A DNA stretch of 64,000 nt. Origin: Bacillus sp. AFS088145 (GTDB taxonomy: Bacteria > Bacillota > Bacilli > Bacillales > Bacillaceae_G). The notes beneath the pieces are model-generated. The model did no database searches. It worked only from the letters and a program-made list of their open reading frames with translations, and was not told where the DNA came from. Location of the stretch: assembly GCF_002564465.1 (NCBI RefSeq), contig NZ_NUUX01000001.1, forward strand, positions 69,621-133,620, in the 5' to 3' direction. Numbering within the stretch: position 1 is the stretch's first letter; every line of letters starts with the position of its first letter. Made by a program: the position numbers and the translations under genes. Shown here piece by piece: positions 36,468-45,988 of the stretch.

Positions 36468-37337
36468 TTATTCAACTTCCTTTAAAAAGCTTTCAACTAC
36501 TCGTATATACTCTTCTGCTTCTTCTATGTACGGCATATGTGCACTTTGCTCAAATACGTGGAATTTTCCATTAGGCGTTAGCTCGCTGAAATATTCTGTT
36601 GATTTAGGTGTTGCTTCATCGTATCTACCGCAAGTATAAATCGTTGGAATTTGGATGTCTCTTAATTTTGAAGTACAGTCAAAATCCTTTAAGTTTCCAG
36701 TTACATGAAACTCGGATGGCCCCCACATAATATTGTATACTTCAGGATTTCTATAGTGTTTTCCTTTTTTAAGGAATTCTGGATATGGATCTAATCTGCA
36801 AACAAAATGCTTATTAAATACAGAGTTAGCATTTTTGTATTCCTCTGAATCTGTTGTTCCATCTTTCTCGCACTTTATTAATGTTTCTTGTACATCAAGC
36901 GGGAGTAGTTTTCGATTTCGGTCCTGATCCTCAGCCCATAATGGTGCGCTTAAACAAGGGCTTGAGAAGATTATACTTTTCACTCCATCTGGTTTCGATA
37001 AATAATAAGCTGCAGCAAGTGTTGTACCCCATGAATGACCAAGTATATGAAACTCATCAAGCGATAGAGCTTCTCGGATTTGAGCTAATTCTTCCACGAA
37101 TCTATCAATATTCCATAAAGTAGTATCTGTTGGACGGTCAGACTTTCCACAGCCTAACTGATCATAAAAAATAACTGGGCGATCTTCTGCTAATACGTGT
37201 AGACCTTGCATGGAATAATGCGATGATCCAGGCCCTCCATGTAAAACAACAACAGGGATTTTAGATGAATTTTTATTATGAAACTGATACCACACTTTCC
37301 CGCCTGTTACTTCAATAAAACCCTCAATCACATTCAT
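36468..37337 (-). CDS. Proline iminopeptidase-type alpha/beta hydrolase
   Basis: 289-aa enzyme of the S33 family. The oxyanion motif is VVLHGGPGSSHYSM (about 29-42), YDQLGCGKSD follows, and the nucleophile elbow is GHSWGTTLA (Ser about 105). The acid Asp lies in CGRYDEATP and the base His in FEQSAHMPYIEE. HGGPG and DQLGCGKS are diagnostic of proline iminopeptidases, which release N-terminal proline from peptides. ATG at 37337 follows AAAGGAGA. Substrate range in this protein is not known. Confidence 0.9.
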   Translation of the reverse strand: MNVIEGFIEVTGGKVWYQFHNKNSSKIPVVVLHGGPGSSHYSMQGLHVLAEDRPVIFYDQLGCGKSDRPTDTTLWNIDRFVEELAQIREALSLDEFHILGHSWGTTLAAAYYLSKPDGVKSIIFSSPCLSAPLWAEDQDRNRKLLPLDVQETLIKCEKDGTTDSEEYKNANSVFNKHFVCRLDPYPEFLKKGKHYRNPEVYNIMWGPSEFHVTGNLKDFDCTSKLRDIQIPTIYTCGRYDEATPKSTEYFSELTPNGKFHVFEQSAHMPYIEEAEEYIRVVESFLKEVE

Positions 37338-37380
37338 TTATTTCTCTCCTTTTCATTCAAAACAGTAAATTAATACTCAT

Positions 37381-37620
37381 TCAACCATTGGTTTTTTTAA
37401 TAATATAAGCAAGTGCTAATGAAATCATTGGAAGAAATGCAACCAACTTAAACCAACTCTCTACGCCACCAAAATATAGTGTTGGTAGTATTAATGCAAC
37501 TCCGCTTAATATTAATGTTTTCCAGGATTTTTTCCATAGTCCTAAAACTAAAAGAACGCATCCAGAACTTATTAACAACCAAAAGATTAACCCTACCCAA
37601 TAGAATCCAGCATTTTCCAT
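37381..37620 (-). CDS. Small membrane protein (79 aa)
   Basis: Three hydrophobic helices with short loops (VGLIFWLLISSGCVLLVLGL, TLILSGVALILPTLYFGG). ATG at 37620 is preferred; the GTG at 37629 has no better site. It precedes the iminopeptidase gene by 43 bases on the same strand and may share its transcript. No family recognised. Confidence 0.65.
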   Translation of the reverse strand: MENAGFYWVGLIFWLLISSGCVLLVLGLWKKSWKTLILSGVALILPTLYFGGVESWFKLVAFLPMISLALAYIIKKTNG

Positions 37621-37958
37621 TAAGTTCACACCCTATTCAGTTTTATGTATTATAGGAAAATATTTAAAGATCATTCCGATAAAAAATAAACGATAGGTAT
37701 TATTTCATATGTATGCTTGGATAATTTCTGTATTTATCTGAATTTTACCACATTTTTATTTTAAATAGAAAAACATTATGTATTTACAAGTTAATCCTTA
37801 CCTATACAGTTTCTTACCATGATTGTAATAAAGTGATTAAAACAGTTATTTTTATATAAACAGCCTTATTCAAAGTAATTGCGCAAAAGTCATGAAATAT
37901 TATGAGATGAAATAATATAGGAAAGTAAGACATTTATAAGCCAATGGGGGCGATTAAA

Positions 37959-38819
37959 TTGGCATTTGTAGAACTTGATTCTCATACAAAGCTCTATTAT
38001 GAAGATCATGGAGAAGGTCAAACAGTTATTTTTGTTCATGGAGTTATGATGAGTAGTAAGTTTTTTCATAAACAAGTACAGTACTTTAGTAAAAATTATC
38101 GAATCATTACTTTAGACTTACGAGCACATGGGAAGTCCTCAAAAGTTCAATATGGGCATACAGTAGCACAGTACGCTCGTGATTTAAAATGTTTTATAGA
38201 AAAACTTGATTTAAAGGATGTAATTTTAGTAGGTTGGTCAATGGGAGCTTTTGTTTTGTGGGATTATGTTAATCAATTTGGGAGTAAAAATATTAAGGCG
38301 CTAACAGTTGTTGATCAATCTGCATCCGATTATATATGGCCAGATTGGGAGTTTGGAGCATTTGATTTTACGATTTTAAAAAATGTAATGCAGTCGATCC
38401 AAGAAGATCAGAACAAATTTAATAGCGATTTTATATATGGTATGTATATGGATCAACCAGATCCAAAAGAACATAAATGGATATTAAAAGAAATGAATAA
38501 ATTACCTGCAGCGATTGCAAGTACAATAGTATTTAATCAAACGGCTGTAGATTATCGGGATACTCTTTGTAATGTTGATATTCCAACATTAATTTGTTTT
38601 GGTAGTCATGGATTTTTCCCATTAGCTGCTGGTGAATTTATTCAAAAAAATATAAAAGGTTCAAAATTTGTCCCATTTTATAATAGTAGTCATCTTTTAT
38701 TTTTGGAAGAAACAGATAAGTTCAATCAGGAGCTTGACGAATTTTTTAAAGAAGTACAAAAATCTGGGAAAGGAAAAACAAAATCTAGAAAAAAAGAAAA
38801 AAGAAAAGCAGGAAACTAA
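37959..38819 (+). CDS. Alpha/beta hydrolase with basic C-terminal tail
   Basis: 286-aa hydrolase. FVHGVMMSSKFF is the oxyanion loop, VGWSMGAFVLWDY the nucleophile elbow, and YNSSHLLFLEE the catalytic His. At the usual acid position the sequence reads CFGSHGFFPL, with no Asp, so the acid may come from elsewhere. The tail KSGKGKTKSRKKEKRKAGN is unusually basic. TTG at 37959 is chosen since GGGGG lies eight bases upstream; ATG at 37944 has no site. Confidence 0.8.
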   Translation: MAFVELDSHTKLYYEDHGEGQTVIFVHGVMMSSKFFHKQVQYFSKNYRIITLDLRAHGKSSKVQYGHTVAQYARDLKCFIEKLDLKDVILVGWSMGAFVLWDYVNQFGSKNIKALTVVDQSASDYIWPDWEFGAFDFTILKNVMQSIQEDQNKFNSDFIYGMYMDQPDPKEHKWILKEMNKLPAAIASTIVFNQTAVDYRDTLCNVDIPTLICFGSHGFFPLAAGEFIQKNIKGSKFVPFYNSSHLLFLEETDKFNQELDEFFKEVQKSGKGKTKSRKKEKRKAGN

Positions 38820-38925
38820 ATGATGAACAAGGAATGCAGGATTTAGGCGTTAAAGGATTGAAAAATTTTGTTTTCAATTCTTGCTCTACCTGCTTTTCTT
38901 GTTTTCATTCTTCCTACCATTAACT

Positions 38926-39525
38926 TCACTTAAACCAACCTTTTTCTTTTGATTGTTTTATAGCTTCGATTCTATTTTTAACTTCTAATTTGTCCAAAAT
39001 CATAGATATATAATTTCTAACTGTTCCTGTTTTTAGACTCAATTCATCCGCAATTTCTTGTGTGTTCTTACCATCCGCTACTAGTTCTAAAACTTCTTTT
39101 TCTCGGTCAGTTAACGGATTTTCTTCAGCGTATACATCATCCATAAGTTCTGGAGCATAGATTCTCTTCCCGGCAATAATACTTCTAATTGAACTTGCTA
39201 ACTCTTCACTTGGACTATCCTTTAATAAATAGCCCTTTACACCCGCTTTTAATGCTCTTTGAAAATAACCAGATCTAGCAAAAGTTGTTAATATAATCAC
39301 TTTACAATCTAAAGGTTTTAATTCTTCTGCGGCCTCAAGTCCAGTTTTACCAGGCATTTCAATATCCATTATACAAATGTCAGGTAGTAATTGCTTGACT
39401 AGTTTAACTGCTTCTTCTCCGTTTGATGCTTGACCAACAACTTCCATATCATCTTCTAGATTAAGTAAAGAACCAAGAGCACCTAATAGCATTCGTTGGT
39501 CTTCAGCAATTACGATCCTAATCAT
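38926..39525 (-). CDS. desR: DesR-type response regulator (cold membrane response)
   Basis: 199-aa NarL/LuxR-type response regulator. Receiver domain 1-120 with phospho-acceptor Asp54 in CIMDIEMPG; LuxR-type helix-turn-helix at about 135-199 (LTDREKEVLELVADGKNTQEIADEL). It partners the histidine kinase gene that overlaps it by four bases. In B. subtilis DesR activates the desaturase gene des when membranes become rigid in the cold; the same gene set is present here, so the role is transferred by synteny and sequence. Confidence 0.92.
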   Translation of the reverse strand: MIRIVIAEDQRMLLGALGSLLNLEDDMEVVGQASNGEEAVKLVKQLLPDICIMDIEMPGKTGLEAAEELKPLDCKVIILTTFARSGYFQRALKAGVKGYLLKDSPSEELASSIRSIIAGKRIYAPELMDDVYAEENPLTDREKEVLELVADGKNTQEIADELSLKTGTVRNYISMILDKLEVKNRIEAIKQSKEKGWFK

Positions 39526-40658
39526 ACTAGTTCCTCCACTTCAATTTGTTTTACATCGATTGGAACTTTCATAATTAAAGTCATTCCGTTTTCACAGTTT
39601 ACCTCTAATGTTCCATTCACAAATTCGAGTCGTTCCTTCATTCCAATTAAGCCATAGCCAGTTGTAAACTTTTCCGATTTACAACCAACTCCATTATCTA
39701 TTACCGAAAAAATTATTTCATTTTTCATTTGTTTAATTGATATTTTACATAAAGTGGCACTACTATGTTTTACAACATTTGTTACGGCTTCCTTTAAGCA
39801 CATACTGACAATATTTTCTGTAAGTAAGGAAACATTTGAAAGTTGAAAGTTTTCGTTACATTCAACTGTAATTTCAGCAGCATGTAGAATTTGCTTAATT
39901 CTTATTAGTTCATCTTTAATTCGAATCCCTCTCATTTGAGAAACGATTTTTCGAACCTCATTTAAAGCTGTTCTGGCCGTTTGTTGTACATCCTTTAATT
40001 CATTTTGAGCTAAATCTGGATCTTTTGTAATTAACTTTCTAGCTAAGTCACTTTTTAAGCCAATCAGTGAAAGTTTTTGACCTAGTGTATCATGTAAATC
40101 ACGAGCAATTCTTTGACGTTCTTCTAGTTTTACAAGATCTGATATACGTTTATTAGCATCTACTAACTTTTCTTCCAATTGCCCTCTTTCATTTCGACTG
40201 TAAAGGCTAAATGGTAATAAAATAACGCTAATCCAAGTAATGATAATAAATGGAAGTTGCCTAATGATTAATTCTTCTTGAAGGATAATCGTGATGTTGA
40301 TTGATATTGTAGTGATTACTAAATGAAGGATATATAAAGTTAAAAAAGTAGCTCGATTTTTTCTCTTTCCAATCATATAAGCTATAAAAAATGCAAAATA
40401 TACATAGCTAAAAAGTATATTCATTGAAGTGGATATGATGATTAAGATGGATGACCATAGAAAAATTGACCATCCTTTTGATCTGTACGCCAATCGATAG
40501 ATTATAAAAAATGAAATTGTTAGTAAAATTCCGATTATGATTCTTAAAGTGGAATGAGCAGAAAGAAAAATAAAATAAAATGGCAATATTCCTAAAACTG
40601 TCCAAATATATGGTGAGATTCCTGTACTTTTTAGGAAAACTAAATATCTTTTAAACAT
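39522..40658 (-). CDS. desK: DesK-type membrane-fluidity sensor kinase
   Basis: 378-aa histidine kinase. Four or five N-terminal membrane helices (about 15-152) without a large outside loop, a linker coiled coil, and the HisKA_3 box ERQRIARDLHDTLGQKLSL with His189, near the DesK His188. The ATPase has VVKHSSA (N box region) and NGVGCKSEKFTTGYGLIGMKER. The helices sense lipid order in DesK. A terminator-like hairpin lies between des and this gene, so desK-desR may be expressed at a lower level than des. Confidence 0.92.
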   Translation of the reverse strand: MFKRYLVFLKSTGISPYIWTVLGILPFYFIFLSAHSTLRIIIGILLTISFFIIYRLAYRSKGWSIFLWSSILIIISTSMNILFSYVYFAFFIAYMIGKRKNRATFLTLYILHLVITTISINITIILQEELIIRQLPFIIITWISVILLPFSLYSRNERGQLEEKLVDANKRISDLVKLEERQRIARDLHDTLGQKLSLIGLKSDLARKLITKDPDLAQNELKDVQQTARTALNEVRKIVSQMRGIRIKDELIRIKQILHAAEITVECNENFQLSNVSLLTENIVSMCLKEAVTNVVKHSSATLCKISIKQMKNEIIFSVIDNGVGCKSEKFTTGYGLIGMKERLEFVNGTLEVNCENGMTLIMKVPIDVKQIEVEELV

Positions 40659-40756
40659 AAATTTACCTCATTATTCAAACATTTTGTGACCTACTTTAAC
40701 AATCTTATCATATTTAAGCAAAGTTAATCTTTATAAAAATGTAAATAAAATACATC

Positions 40757-40783
40757 AAAAGTTCAGACAGTGTCTGAACTTTT
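40757..40783 (-). terminator. Terminator-like hairpin at the des stop codon
   Basis: AAAAGTTCAGACA, loop G, TGTCTGAACTTTT; the arm overlaps the last des codons. It could partly uncouple des from desKR. Confidence 0.75.
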
Positions 40784-41788
40784 GCGATTTACTTTATAGA
40801 TTGATTTTATATCTTTAAATCCTACAAATTGCTTTGTTTCTTCATCCCATAATCTGAATTTTAAAGATGTAAAACTTGTTTTTAGTGTAATCGTCGGTAC
40901 ATTTTGTAATGGAAGCGTATTATTATGAACAGACTCTAAATTATAATTCGGTACCCTTGGACTTAAATGATGAACATGGTGGTATCCAATATTACCAGTT
41001 ATCCATTGTAATAATTTTGGAAGTTTATAAAAAGAGCTTCCCTCAACCGCTGCTTTTACATATTCCCAATTCGCATCTTCTTCAAAATATGTGTCTTCAA
41101 ATTGGTGCTGTACATAGAAAAGCCAAATTCCTAATACTGCCGAAATGAAAAAGATCGGACCTTCCACTATTAAATAATTTTCCCAACCTATTGTATAGCA
41201 AAATAAAGCTGAAACCCCAACAATTAAAATATTAGTTAAATAAGTGTTTAGTCTTTCTTTTAATTTTGCATTTTTCGTATTGAATCGATTGGAAATTAAT
41301 ACGATATAAATTGGTCCTAATCCAAACATGATTAATGGATTACGGTATAGACGATATTGTATTTTTGTCCATAAAGGTGCTGCAACGTACTCTTCAACAG
41401 TTAAAACCCACATATCTCCAATTCCACGCTTATCTAAGTTACCACTGGTCGCATGGTGGACTGAATGACTATGCTTCCACTGGCTGAAAGGAAATAATGT
41501 AACAACGCCTGTAATTGTGCCAAGAACTTTATTTGCTGTTTTATTCTTAAAAAATGATTGATGACAACAGTCATGGAAGATAATAAATATCCTTATTAAG
41601 AATAGTGCAGCAACTATATCAATAAAGATCGTTAATACTACTGAAATAGAAATACTTTTATAGGCTAAATACCACAAAAAGATAAATGGAATAAAAGTAT
41701 TGATCATTTGCCAAATACTAGCTTTTAAATTTGATTTTTCATAAGGAATAATTTGCTTTCGTAAACTCTTTTGATTTTCTTTTGACAT
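40763..41788 (-). CDS. des: Membrane acyl-lipid desaturase
   Basis: 341-aa integral membrane di-iron desaturase that puts cis double bonds into phospholipid acyl chains. The three His boxes are present: HDCCH (72-76), HSVHH (108-112) and HHVHH in NIGYHHVHHLSP (about 273-277). Four main helices flank the boxes. Length fits B. subtilis Des (352 aa). With desK and desR directly downstream it forms the cold-adaptation module. A palindromic candidate DesR site lies about 100 bases upstream. Confidence 0.95.
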   Translation of the reverse strand: MSKENQKSLRKQIIPYEKSNLKASIWQMINTFIPFIFLWYLAYKSISISVVLTIFIDIVAALFLIRIFIIFHDCCHQSFFKNKTANKVLGTITGVVTLFPFSQWKHSHSVHHATSGNLDKRGIGDMWVLTVEEYVAAPLWTKIQYRLYRNPLIMFGLGPIYIVLISNRFNTKNAKLKERLNTYLTNILIVGVSALFCYTIGWENYLIVEGPIFFISAVLGIWLFYVQHQFEDTYFEEDANWEYVKAAVEGSSFYKLPKLLQWITGNIGYHHVHHLSPRVPNYNLESVHNNTLPLQNVPTITLKTSFTSLKFRLWDEETKQFVGFKDIKSIYKVNRKSSDTV

Positions 41789-41874
41789 TTAGAAGTTCCT
41801 TCCTAATGTTGTAACTTTTCATTGTTATATTATCTTAATTATATAAGTTAATTTTACCTTTGGTAGTAGCAGGC

Positions 41875-41902
41875 GTCATATGAAAAAGATGACAAATGTC
41901 AT
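41875..41902 (-). promoter_or_regulatory. Putative DesR operator upstream of des
   Basis: The perfect palindrome ATGACAAATGTCAT (41889-41902) overlaps a second inverted pair GTCAT/ATGAC (41875-41893). It lies 87-114 bases before the des start, a suitable place for an activator. Assignment is inferred from context. Confidence 0.5.
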
Positions 41903-41995
41903 ATTTAATTAAACGCTTACTTTCAATCTTGATTCTATAAAAACACATTAATTAGAATGTTTAATTTTTTGATAAATATTATAGTTTTTTCATAA

Positions 41996-42028
41996 AAAAA
42001 AGTAATACTCAAATAGTATTACTTTTTA
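41996..42028 (-). terminator. Terminator
   Basis: AAAAAGTAATACT, loop CAAAT, AGTATTACTTTTT, just downstream of the membrane protein gene at 42034. Confidence 0.9.
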
Positions 42029-42033
42029 ATCAG

Positions 42034-42585
42034 TTAGAACTCCATAACAAGCAATTTTTTAAGGTGTTGCCACTTTTTTATTCTTTTTATTTTTCCAAAA
42101 GGTTTAAAATACGTAATGAATGTCATGAATGCTAAACAACTTAAGTTAAAGATTCCAGTAATAATAATCGAAAGCCAAGTTGACTCAAATTTATTTTGAT
42201 TAAGTGCACTAACCCCTAATCCTTCTGCAGTTTTTACTAAATACGCGAACCAATCATTAATCAAAAAGATGCCAATCAGAATAATTAAGACAGTTAGAAC
42301 GAGTTTTATAACAACCCAATAATGCTTTACTAATCCCCACTGCGTCCAAACAGAAAGTAAAATCCCCGTAACTAAAGTTGCAAGTGCAGGATATTTTAGT
42401 AAATTTTCATCAATAATATGCATACTGGATAATGTATAAATAAGCTGCTCTGAGTTTTGCGCATTTTTTAAATATAAACCTAATATGATTAAACTTAATG
42501 TACCTCCAAACCAAGCACATACTGCTAAAACATGTACACTAACTAATATATTTTTTTTCGTTAAATTTAATTTCTTTTTAGCCAC
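42034..42585 (-). CDS. Four-helix membrane protein (CopD/DUF2269-like)
   Basis: 183-aa protein with four hydrophobic helices. The first has VSVHVLAVCAWFGGTLSLI, with a conserved-looking His and WFGG as in CopD-like or DUF2269 proteins; the last is followed by a basic C-terminus. GTG at 42585 has GGAGGG nine bases upstream. Function is unknown. The family label is tentative, based on helix pattern and the WFGG motif only. Confidence 0.6.
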   Translation of the reverse strand: MAKKKLNLTKKNILVSVHVLAVCAWFGGTLSLIILGLYLKNAQNSEQLIYTLSSMHIIDENLLKYPALATLVTGILLSVWTQWGLVKHYWVVIKLVLTVLIILIGIFLINDWFAYLVKTAEGLGVSALNQNKFESTWLSIIITGIFNLSCLAFMTFITYFKPFGKIKRIKKWQHLKKLLVMEF

Positions 42586-42878
42586 TACTCTGTTCCCTCC
42601 GTTTTCATTAATCTTATACTTTTCATCATAGTGGCAAGATATAAAACTACTATTATCAATTTCTTAAATAATTCTTAAATCATTTCTTAATGAAAATATT
42701 GCTTGTTGTGTGACAACCAGTTTAACTTTCTTCAAGATGTTATAACATGAAAATATCTGTATTTACTTTGGTGAAGTATTGATAAATGCATTAAAAATGA
42801 TTAGGCAAATAAAAAGAGCCATCCTATAAGCCAGTTTACTAACTCACAGGATCACCCTTTAATTTAAATTATTGAAAT

Positions 42879-43568
42879 TTATTCTTTAAACCGATATCCC
42901 GCTCCCCATATCGTCTCAATATAATTCGGATTGGATGGGTCAACTTCTATTTTTTCTCGGATTTTACGGATGTGAACAGTTACAGTTGAAATATCTCCGA
43001 CCGTTTCAAATCCCCAAATTCGATCAAATAATAATTCTTTACTGAATACTTTATTTGGATTTGAAGCAAGAAAGGTAAGTAAGTTAAACTCCTTCGTTGT
43101 GAATATTTTTTCTTCTCCATTAACTAGAACTTTTCTAGAATCTTTTTGAATTGTGAGTCCTCTTACTTGAAGTTCTTCCTCATTAATTTGACCTTTACTT
43201 GCTAAACGTTGATACCTTGAAAGATGAGCTTTAACTCTGGCTATTAATTCACTTGGACTAAAAGGTTTCACGATAAAATCATCTGCCCCTAGACCAAATC
43301 CCCTAATTTTATCAATATCTTCTGTTTTTGCTGAAACAATTAAGATTGGAATGTCTTTACTTTCTCGAATTTTTTTACATATTTCAAATCCATTTAATTC
43401 TGGTAACATTAAGTCGAGTATGATTAAATCATATTCCTTCGATAAAGCTTTTTGAAGTCCGCTTTTCCCATTTGATTCTATTTCAACTTCAAAATCATTT
43501 ATTTCTAAATAATCTCTTTGTAATAATGCGATACTTTGATCATCTTCAATAATTAAAACCTTTTTCAT
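42879..43568 (-). CDS. OmpR-family response regulator
   Basis: 229-aa regulator. Receiver domain with acidic EDD pocket, Asp in LIILDLMLPELNG (about 52) and the Lys of DDFIVKPF; winged helix (about 128-229) with FTTKEFNLLTFLASNPNKV and GDISTVTVHIRKIREKIE. ATG at 43568 follows AAAGGTGA; an ATG at 43589 lies upstream without a site. It follows its kinase gene directly. Targets are unknown; no resistance or transport genes adjoin it. Confidence 0.9.
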   Translation of the reverse strand: MKKVLIIEDDQSIALLQRDYLEINDFEVEIESNGKSGLQKALSKEYDLIILDLMLPELNGFEICKKIRESKDIPILIVSAKTEDIDKIRGFGLGADDFIVKPFSPSELIARVKAHLSRYQRLASKGQINEEELQVRGLTIQKDSRKVLVNGEEKIFTTKEFNLLTFLASNPNKVFSKELLFDRIWGFETVGDISTVTVHIRKIREKIEVDPSNPNYIETIWGAGYRFKE

Positions 43569-43585
43569 TTTGTCACCTTTACTAT

Positions 43586-44683
43586 TCATTTCTTATTTAA
43601 TGAAAGAAAAATGTTAGTATATTCACCAATTTGACTTTCTGCCCATACTTCTCCACCGTGCTCTTCTATGATTCTTTTTGCAATAGCCAGCCCGAGTCCC
43701 GTTCCACCTGTTGATAGATTTCTTGATGGATCGGCGCGGTAAAAACGATCAAAAATAAACGGTAGTGCCTCTTTAGAAATCCCCTTACCATTATCATGAA
43801 ATGTTATCGTTATTTTTTCTTTGGCATCTATTAATTTTATGGTAATTTGTTTTTCAGCTTTATCCATGTATTTCAAACTATTTTGAATGATATTAGTCAT
43901 TACACGTTTGAATTGTTCCCGGTCTATTAGTACTATACTATCTTCTCGATCCACATTCTCACTATAAGTAATACTTACATTTATCGGTTCTAAATCAAAT
44001 TTCAATTCCTCGATCCGATCGACTAAATAATCATGAATATTTACTTCTTCAAAATGAAATGGTACTCGTTTTAAATCTAACTTCGAATAAAGGAATAGTT
44101 CATTAATCAATTGATCCATATCCAAGGTTTTCAGATAAATTGTTTCAATATACCGGTCCATTTTTTCTGGTGTGTTTGCCACGCCATCTTTAATTCCTTC
44201 AATATATCCCTTTATTGATGTAATTGGCGTTTTTAGATCATGTGAAATATTGGCAATTAATTCTTTACGATTTTCTTCGTATTTTTTCTGTATTTCAGCT
44301 GCCTCTTTTAGATTTCTTCTCATTAATTCAAAGCTAATTGCTAATTGACCGAGTTCATCTTTGTTTATTGGTTTAACTTCAAAATTTAAATTTCCATCAC
44401 TAATTTGTTTAGCAGCATTTGTAAGATTTTTTACTGGTCTTAGTATACTTCTTGAAACAAAATATGATAGTACTCCATTTGTAATTGCAAAAATAGGGAC
44501 AATGATTCCGAAACGGAAAAAATAAAATGAATGTGGTGGATGACCATTAAATTTAGGTACAAAAACTTTATAGTAAAACACACCGAGTAAAATCTCGATG
44601 AGGATAAAAGAAATGATTGGAATAACAATCATAGCAATATTAGATAAGATTAAGCGTTTTCGAATCGACAAAATATATTCCAA
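43586..44683 (-). CDS. Sensor histidine kinase (HAMP, HisKA, HATPase)
   Basis: 365-aa membrane kinase with two helices (about 10-30 and 50-72), a very short outside loop, HAMP (about 75-127, RSILRPVKNLTNAAKQISDGN), HisKA with His in ANISHDLKTPITSIKG, and ATPase boxes NIIQNSLKY, DNGKGI and STGGTGLGLAIAK. The small sensor loop suggests it senses the membrane or an internal partner. The start is uncertain: TTG at 44683 has weak support and a TTG at 44650 is possible. It pairs with the response regulator downstream. Confidence 0.88.
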   Translation of the reverse strand: MEYILSIRKRLILSNIAMIVIPIISFILIEILLGVFYYKVFVPKFNGHPPHSFYFFRFGIIVPIFAITNGVLSYFVSRSILRPVKNLTNAAKQISDGNLNFEVKPINKDELGQLAISFELMRRNLKEAAEIQKKYEENRKELIANISHDLKTPITSIKGYIEGIKDGVANTPEKMDRYIETIYLKTLDMDQLINELFLYSKLDLKRVPFHFEEVNIHDYLVDRIEELKFDLEPINVSITYSENVDREDSIVLIDREQFKRVMTNIIQNSLKYMDKAEKQITIKLIDAKEKITITFHDNGKGISKEALPFIFDRFYRADPSRNLSTGGTGLGLAIAKRIIEEHGGEVWAESQIGEYTNIFLSLNKK

Positions 44684-44842
44684 CTTTCAAGTGAGTGATG
44701 AACTATTACTTTCTTTCAGTTTTGATCCTTGTTTTTGGCATAGTATAATTCAAAAAAATTAATTACCTATTATTAAATTCTTAAATAATTCTTAAATTTT
44801 ATACTACCATCCTCCAGAAAACTATAATTAAGTAAAATAATA

Positions 44843-44876
44843 AAAAGTGTGACACATGTATAAGTGTCACACTTTT
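44843..44876 (-). terminator. Terminator of the HTH/F1-beta-like gene
   Basis: Perfect 13-bp stem AAAAGTGTGACAC / GTGTCACACTTTT with 8-base loop. Confidence 0.9.
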
Positions 44877-44887
44877 CATTAACTTTT

Positions 44888-45931
44888 CTACAGGCTACCA
44901 ATAAAATTCATTTTATCTACTTCCATTGAATCATAAGCACCATCGATTAGTTTTCGAACATCTTGTAAAGTATTTTGCAAATTAACAGATGCCCCTTTTG
45001 TACCTGTGAATTCTTCTGCAACGAAAAATGGTTGAGTTAGATAGGCTTCTAATAATTCACCACGTTTAAATGTTAATTTTTCATTTTCAGGTAATGAATC
45101 AATTCCATGTACTGCTACTAATGACCTTAACTCTCTATATCTTCGTAGTAATTTCTGAGCTGCTTTTTGTACTTGGTTGTGGGTTTGGTCTGGTTGATTA
45201 TCTTCTAAAACTGTAGATGTTGAATGAATAGGATTAATTGCAGGGTATTTATGTCTGAAAGCTAAGTCTGCATCAAACTGCCATAATGTTTCTAATGGTC
45301 CGTATGGAAAATCTTCGTCCACCGCTTCTCCTTTTAAATCAACTAAAAAAGTAGTTACACCTTCAATACCAATATCTGCTAATTTTTGCTGGAGACGGTT
45401 TATATCACCTGTAATAACGTTTGAACGATCCGCTGCGAAAGCAAACTCAACATTTTTTCCCGCTTTTGCAATCACTTCATACACTTCATCAATTGAATAA
45501 CATACTAAATTTACATCAGCTGAAATATCCTCTATTTCTGGATGCTCACCTTCTGGTTTTAATAAAATCGTAAAATATGAATCATTCTTTAATTTATAGA
45601 ACATTTCTGCTAATACAACTAATTGACCCATGCCTGGTCTTGCAACCAACCCGACTGTACCACCTTTTACTAATGGAGCAAATAAATCAAGTGTTTTTAT
45701 TCCCGTTTCAATCATCTCAATCCTCTCCCCTCTAATAATCAGTTCATCCAATGTACATTCCGCTAAAGCAGCTAATGCGACTAGTGTTCTTACTTCTGAT
45801 CGACCAATTGGAATTTTTCCAGTACATAAATTTGAAACAGTTGCTGGTCTAAGTCCAACAGTTTTCGCAGAAGTAGTCAAATTCGGTACTCTACGACGTA
45901 ATAATGCGACATTCAAGCGTAAATTTTCCAT
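44888..45931 (-). CDS. HTH protein with degenerate F1-ATPase beta-like domain
   Basis: 347-aa protein of unusual build. Residues 1-66 form a helix-turn-helix-type domain (TTSAKTVGLRPATVSNLCTG). Residues 73-347 resemble the ATP synthase beta subunit: METGIKTLDLFAPLVKGG-like opening (73-91), AINPIHSTSTVLE (231-243), RRYRELRSLVAVHGIDSLPE (263-282) and QPFFVAEEFTGTKG (300-313), all with close counterparts in beta. The P-loop is lost: beta has GGAGVGKT, here ARPGMGQL (97-104), without Lys and Thr. The GERTREG region is also absent. It is therefore probably a non-hydrolysing, DNA-binding relative of the beta subunit. ATG at 45931 follows GGAGGAG. Stand-alone gene with own terminator; partner and targets unknown. 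Confidence 0.8.
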   Translation of the reverse strand: MENLRLNVALLRRRVPNLTTSAKTVGLRPATVSNLCTGKIPIGRSEVRTLVALAALAECTLDELIIRGERIEMIETGIKTLDLFAPLVKGGTVGLVARPGMGQLVVLAEMFYKLKNDSYFTILLKPEGEHPEIEDISADVNLVCYSIDEVYEVIAKAGKNVEFAFAADRSNVITGDINRLQQKLADIGIEGVTTFLVDLKGEAVDEDFPYGPLETLWQFDADLAFRHKYPAINPIHSTSTVLEDNQPDQTHNQVQKAAQKLLRRYRELRSLVAVHGIDSLPENEKLTFKRGELLEAYLTQPFFVAEEFTGTKGASVNLQNTLQDVRKLIDGAYDSMEVDKMNFIGSL

Positions 45932-45988
45932 TTTTCTCCTCCTTTAAGTTTAATTTATTCGAATTTACAGAATTACGCAAGTATTTTT

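Noticed and set aside
44888-45931. Ordinary ATP synthase beta subunit
   Set aside because: P-loop Lys and Thr are missing, the GERTREG segment is absent, an HTH replaces the beta barrel, and no atp genes adjoin.
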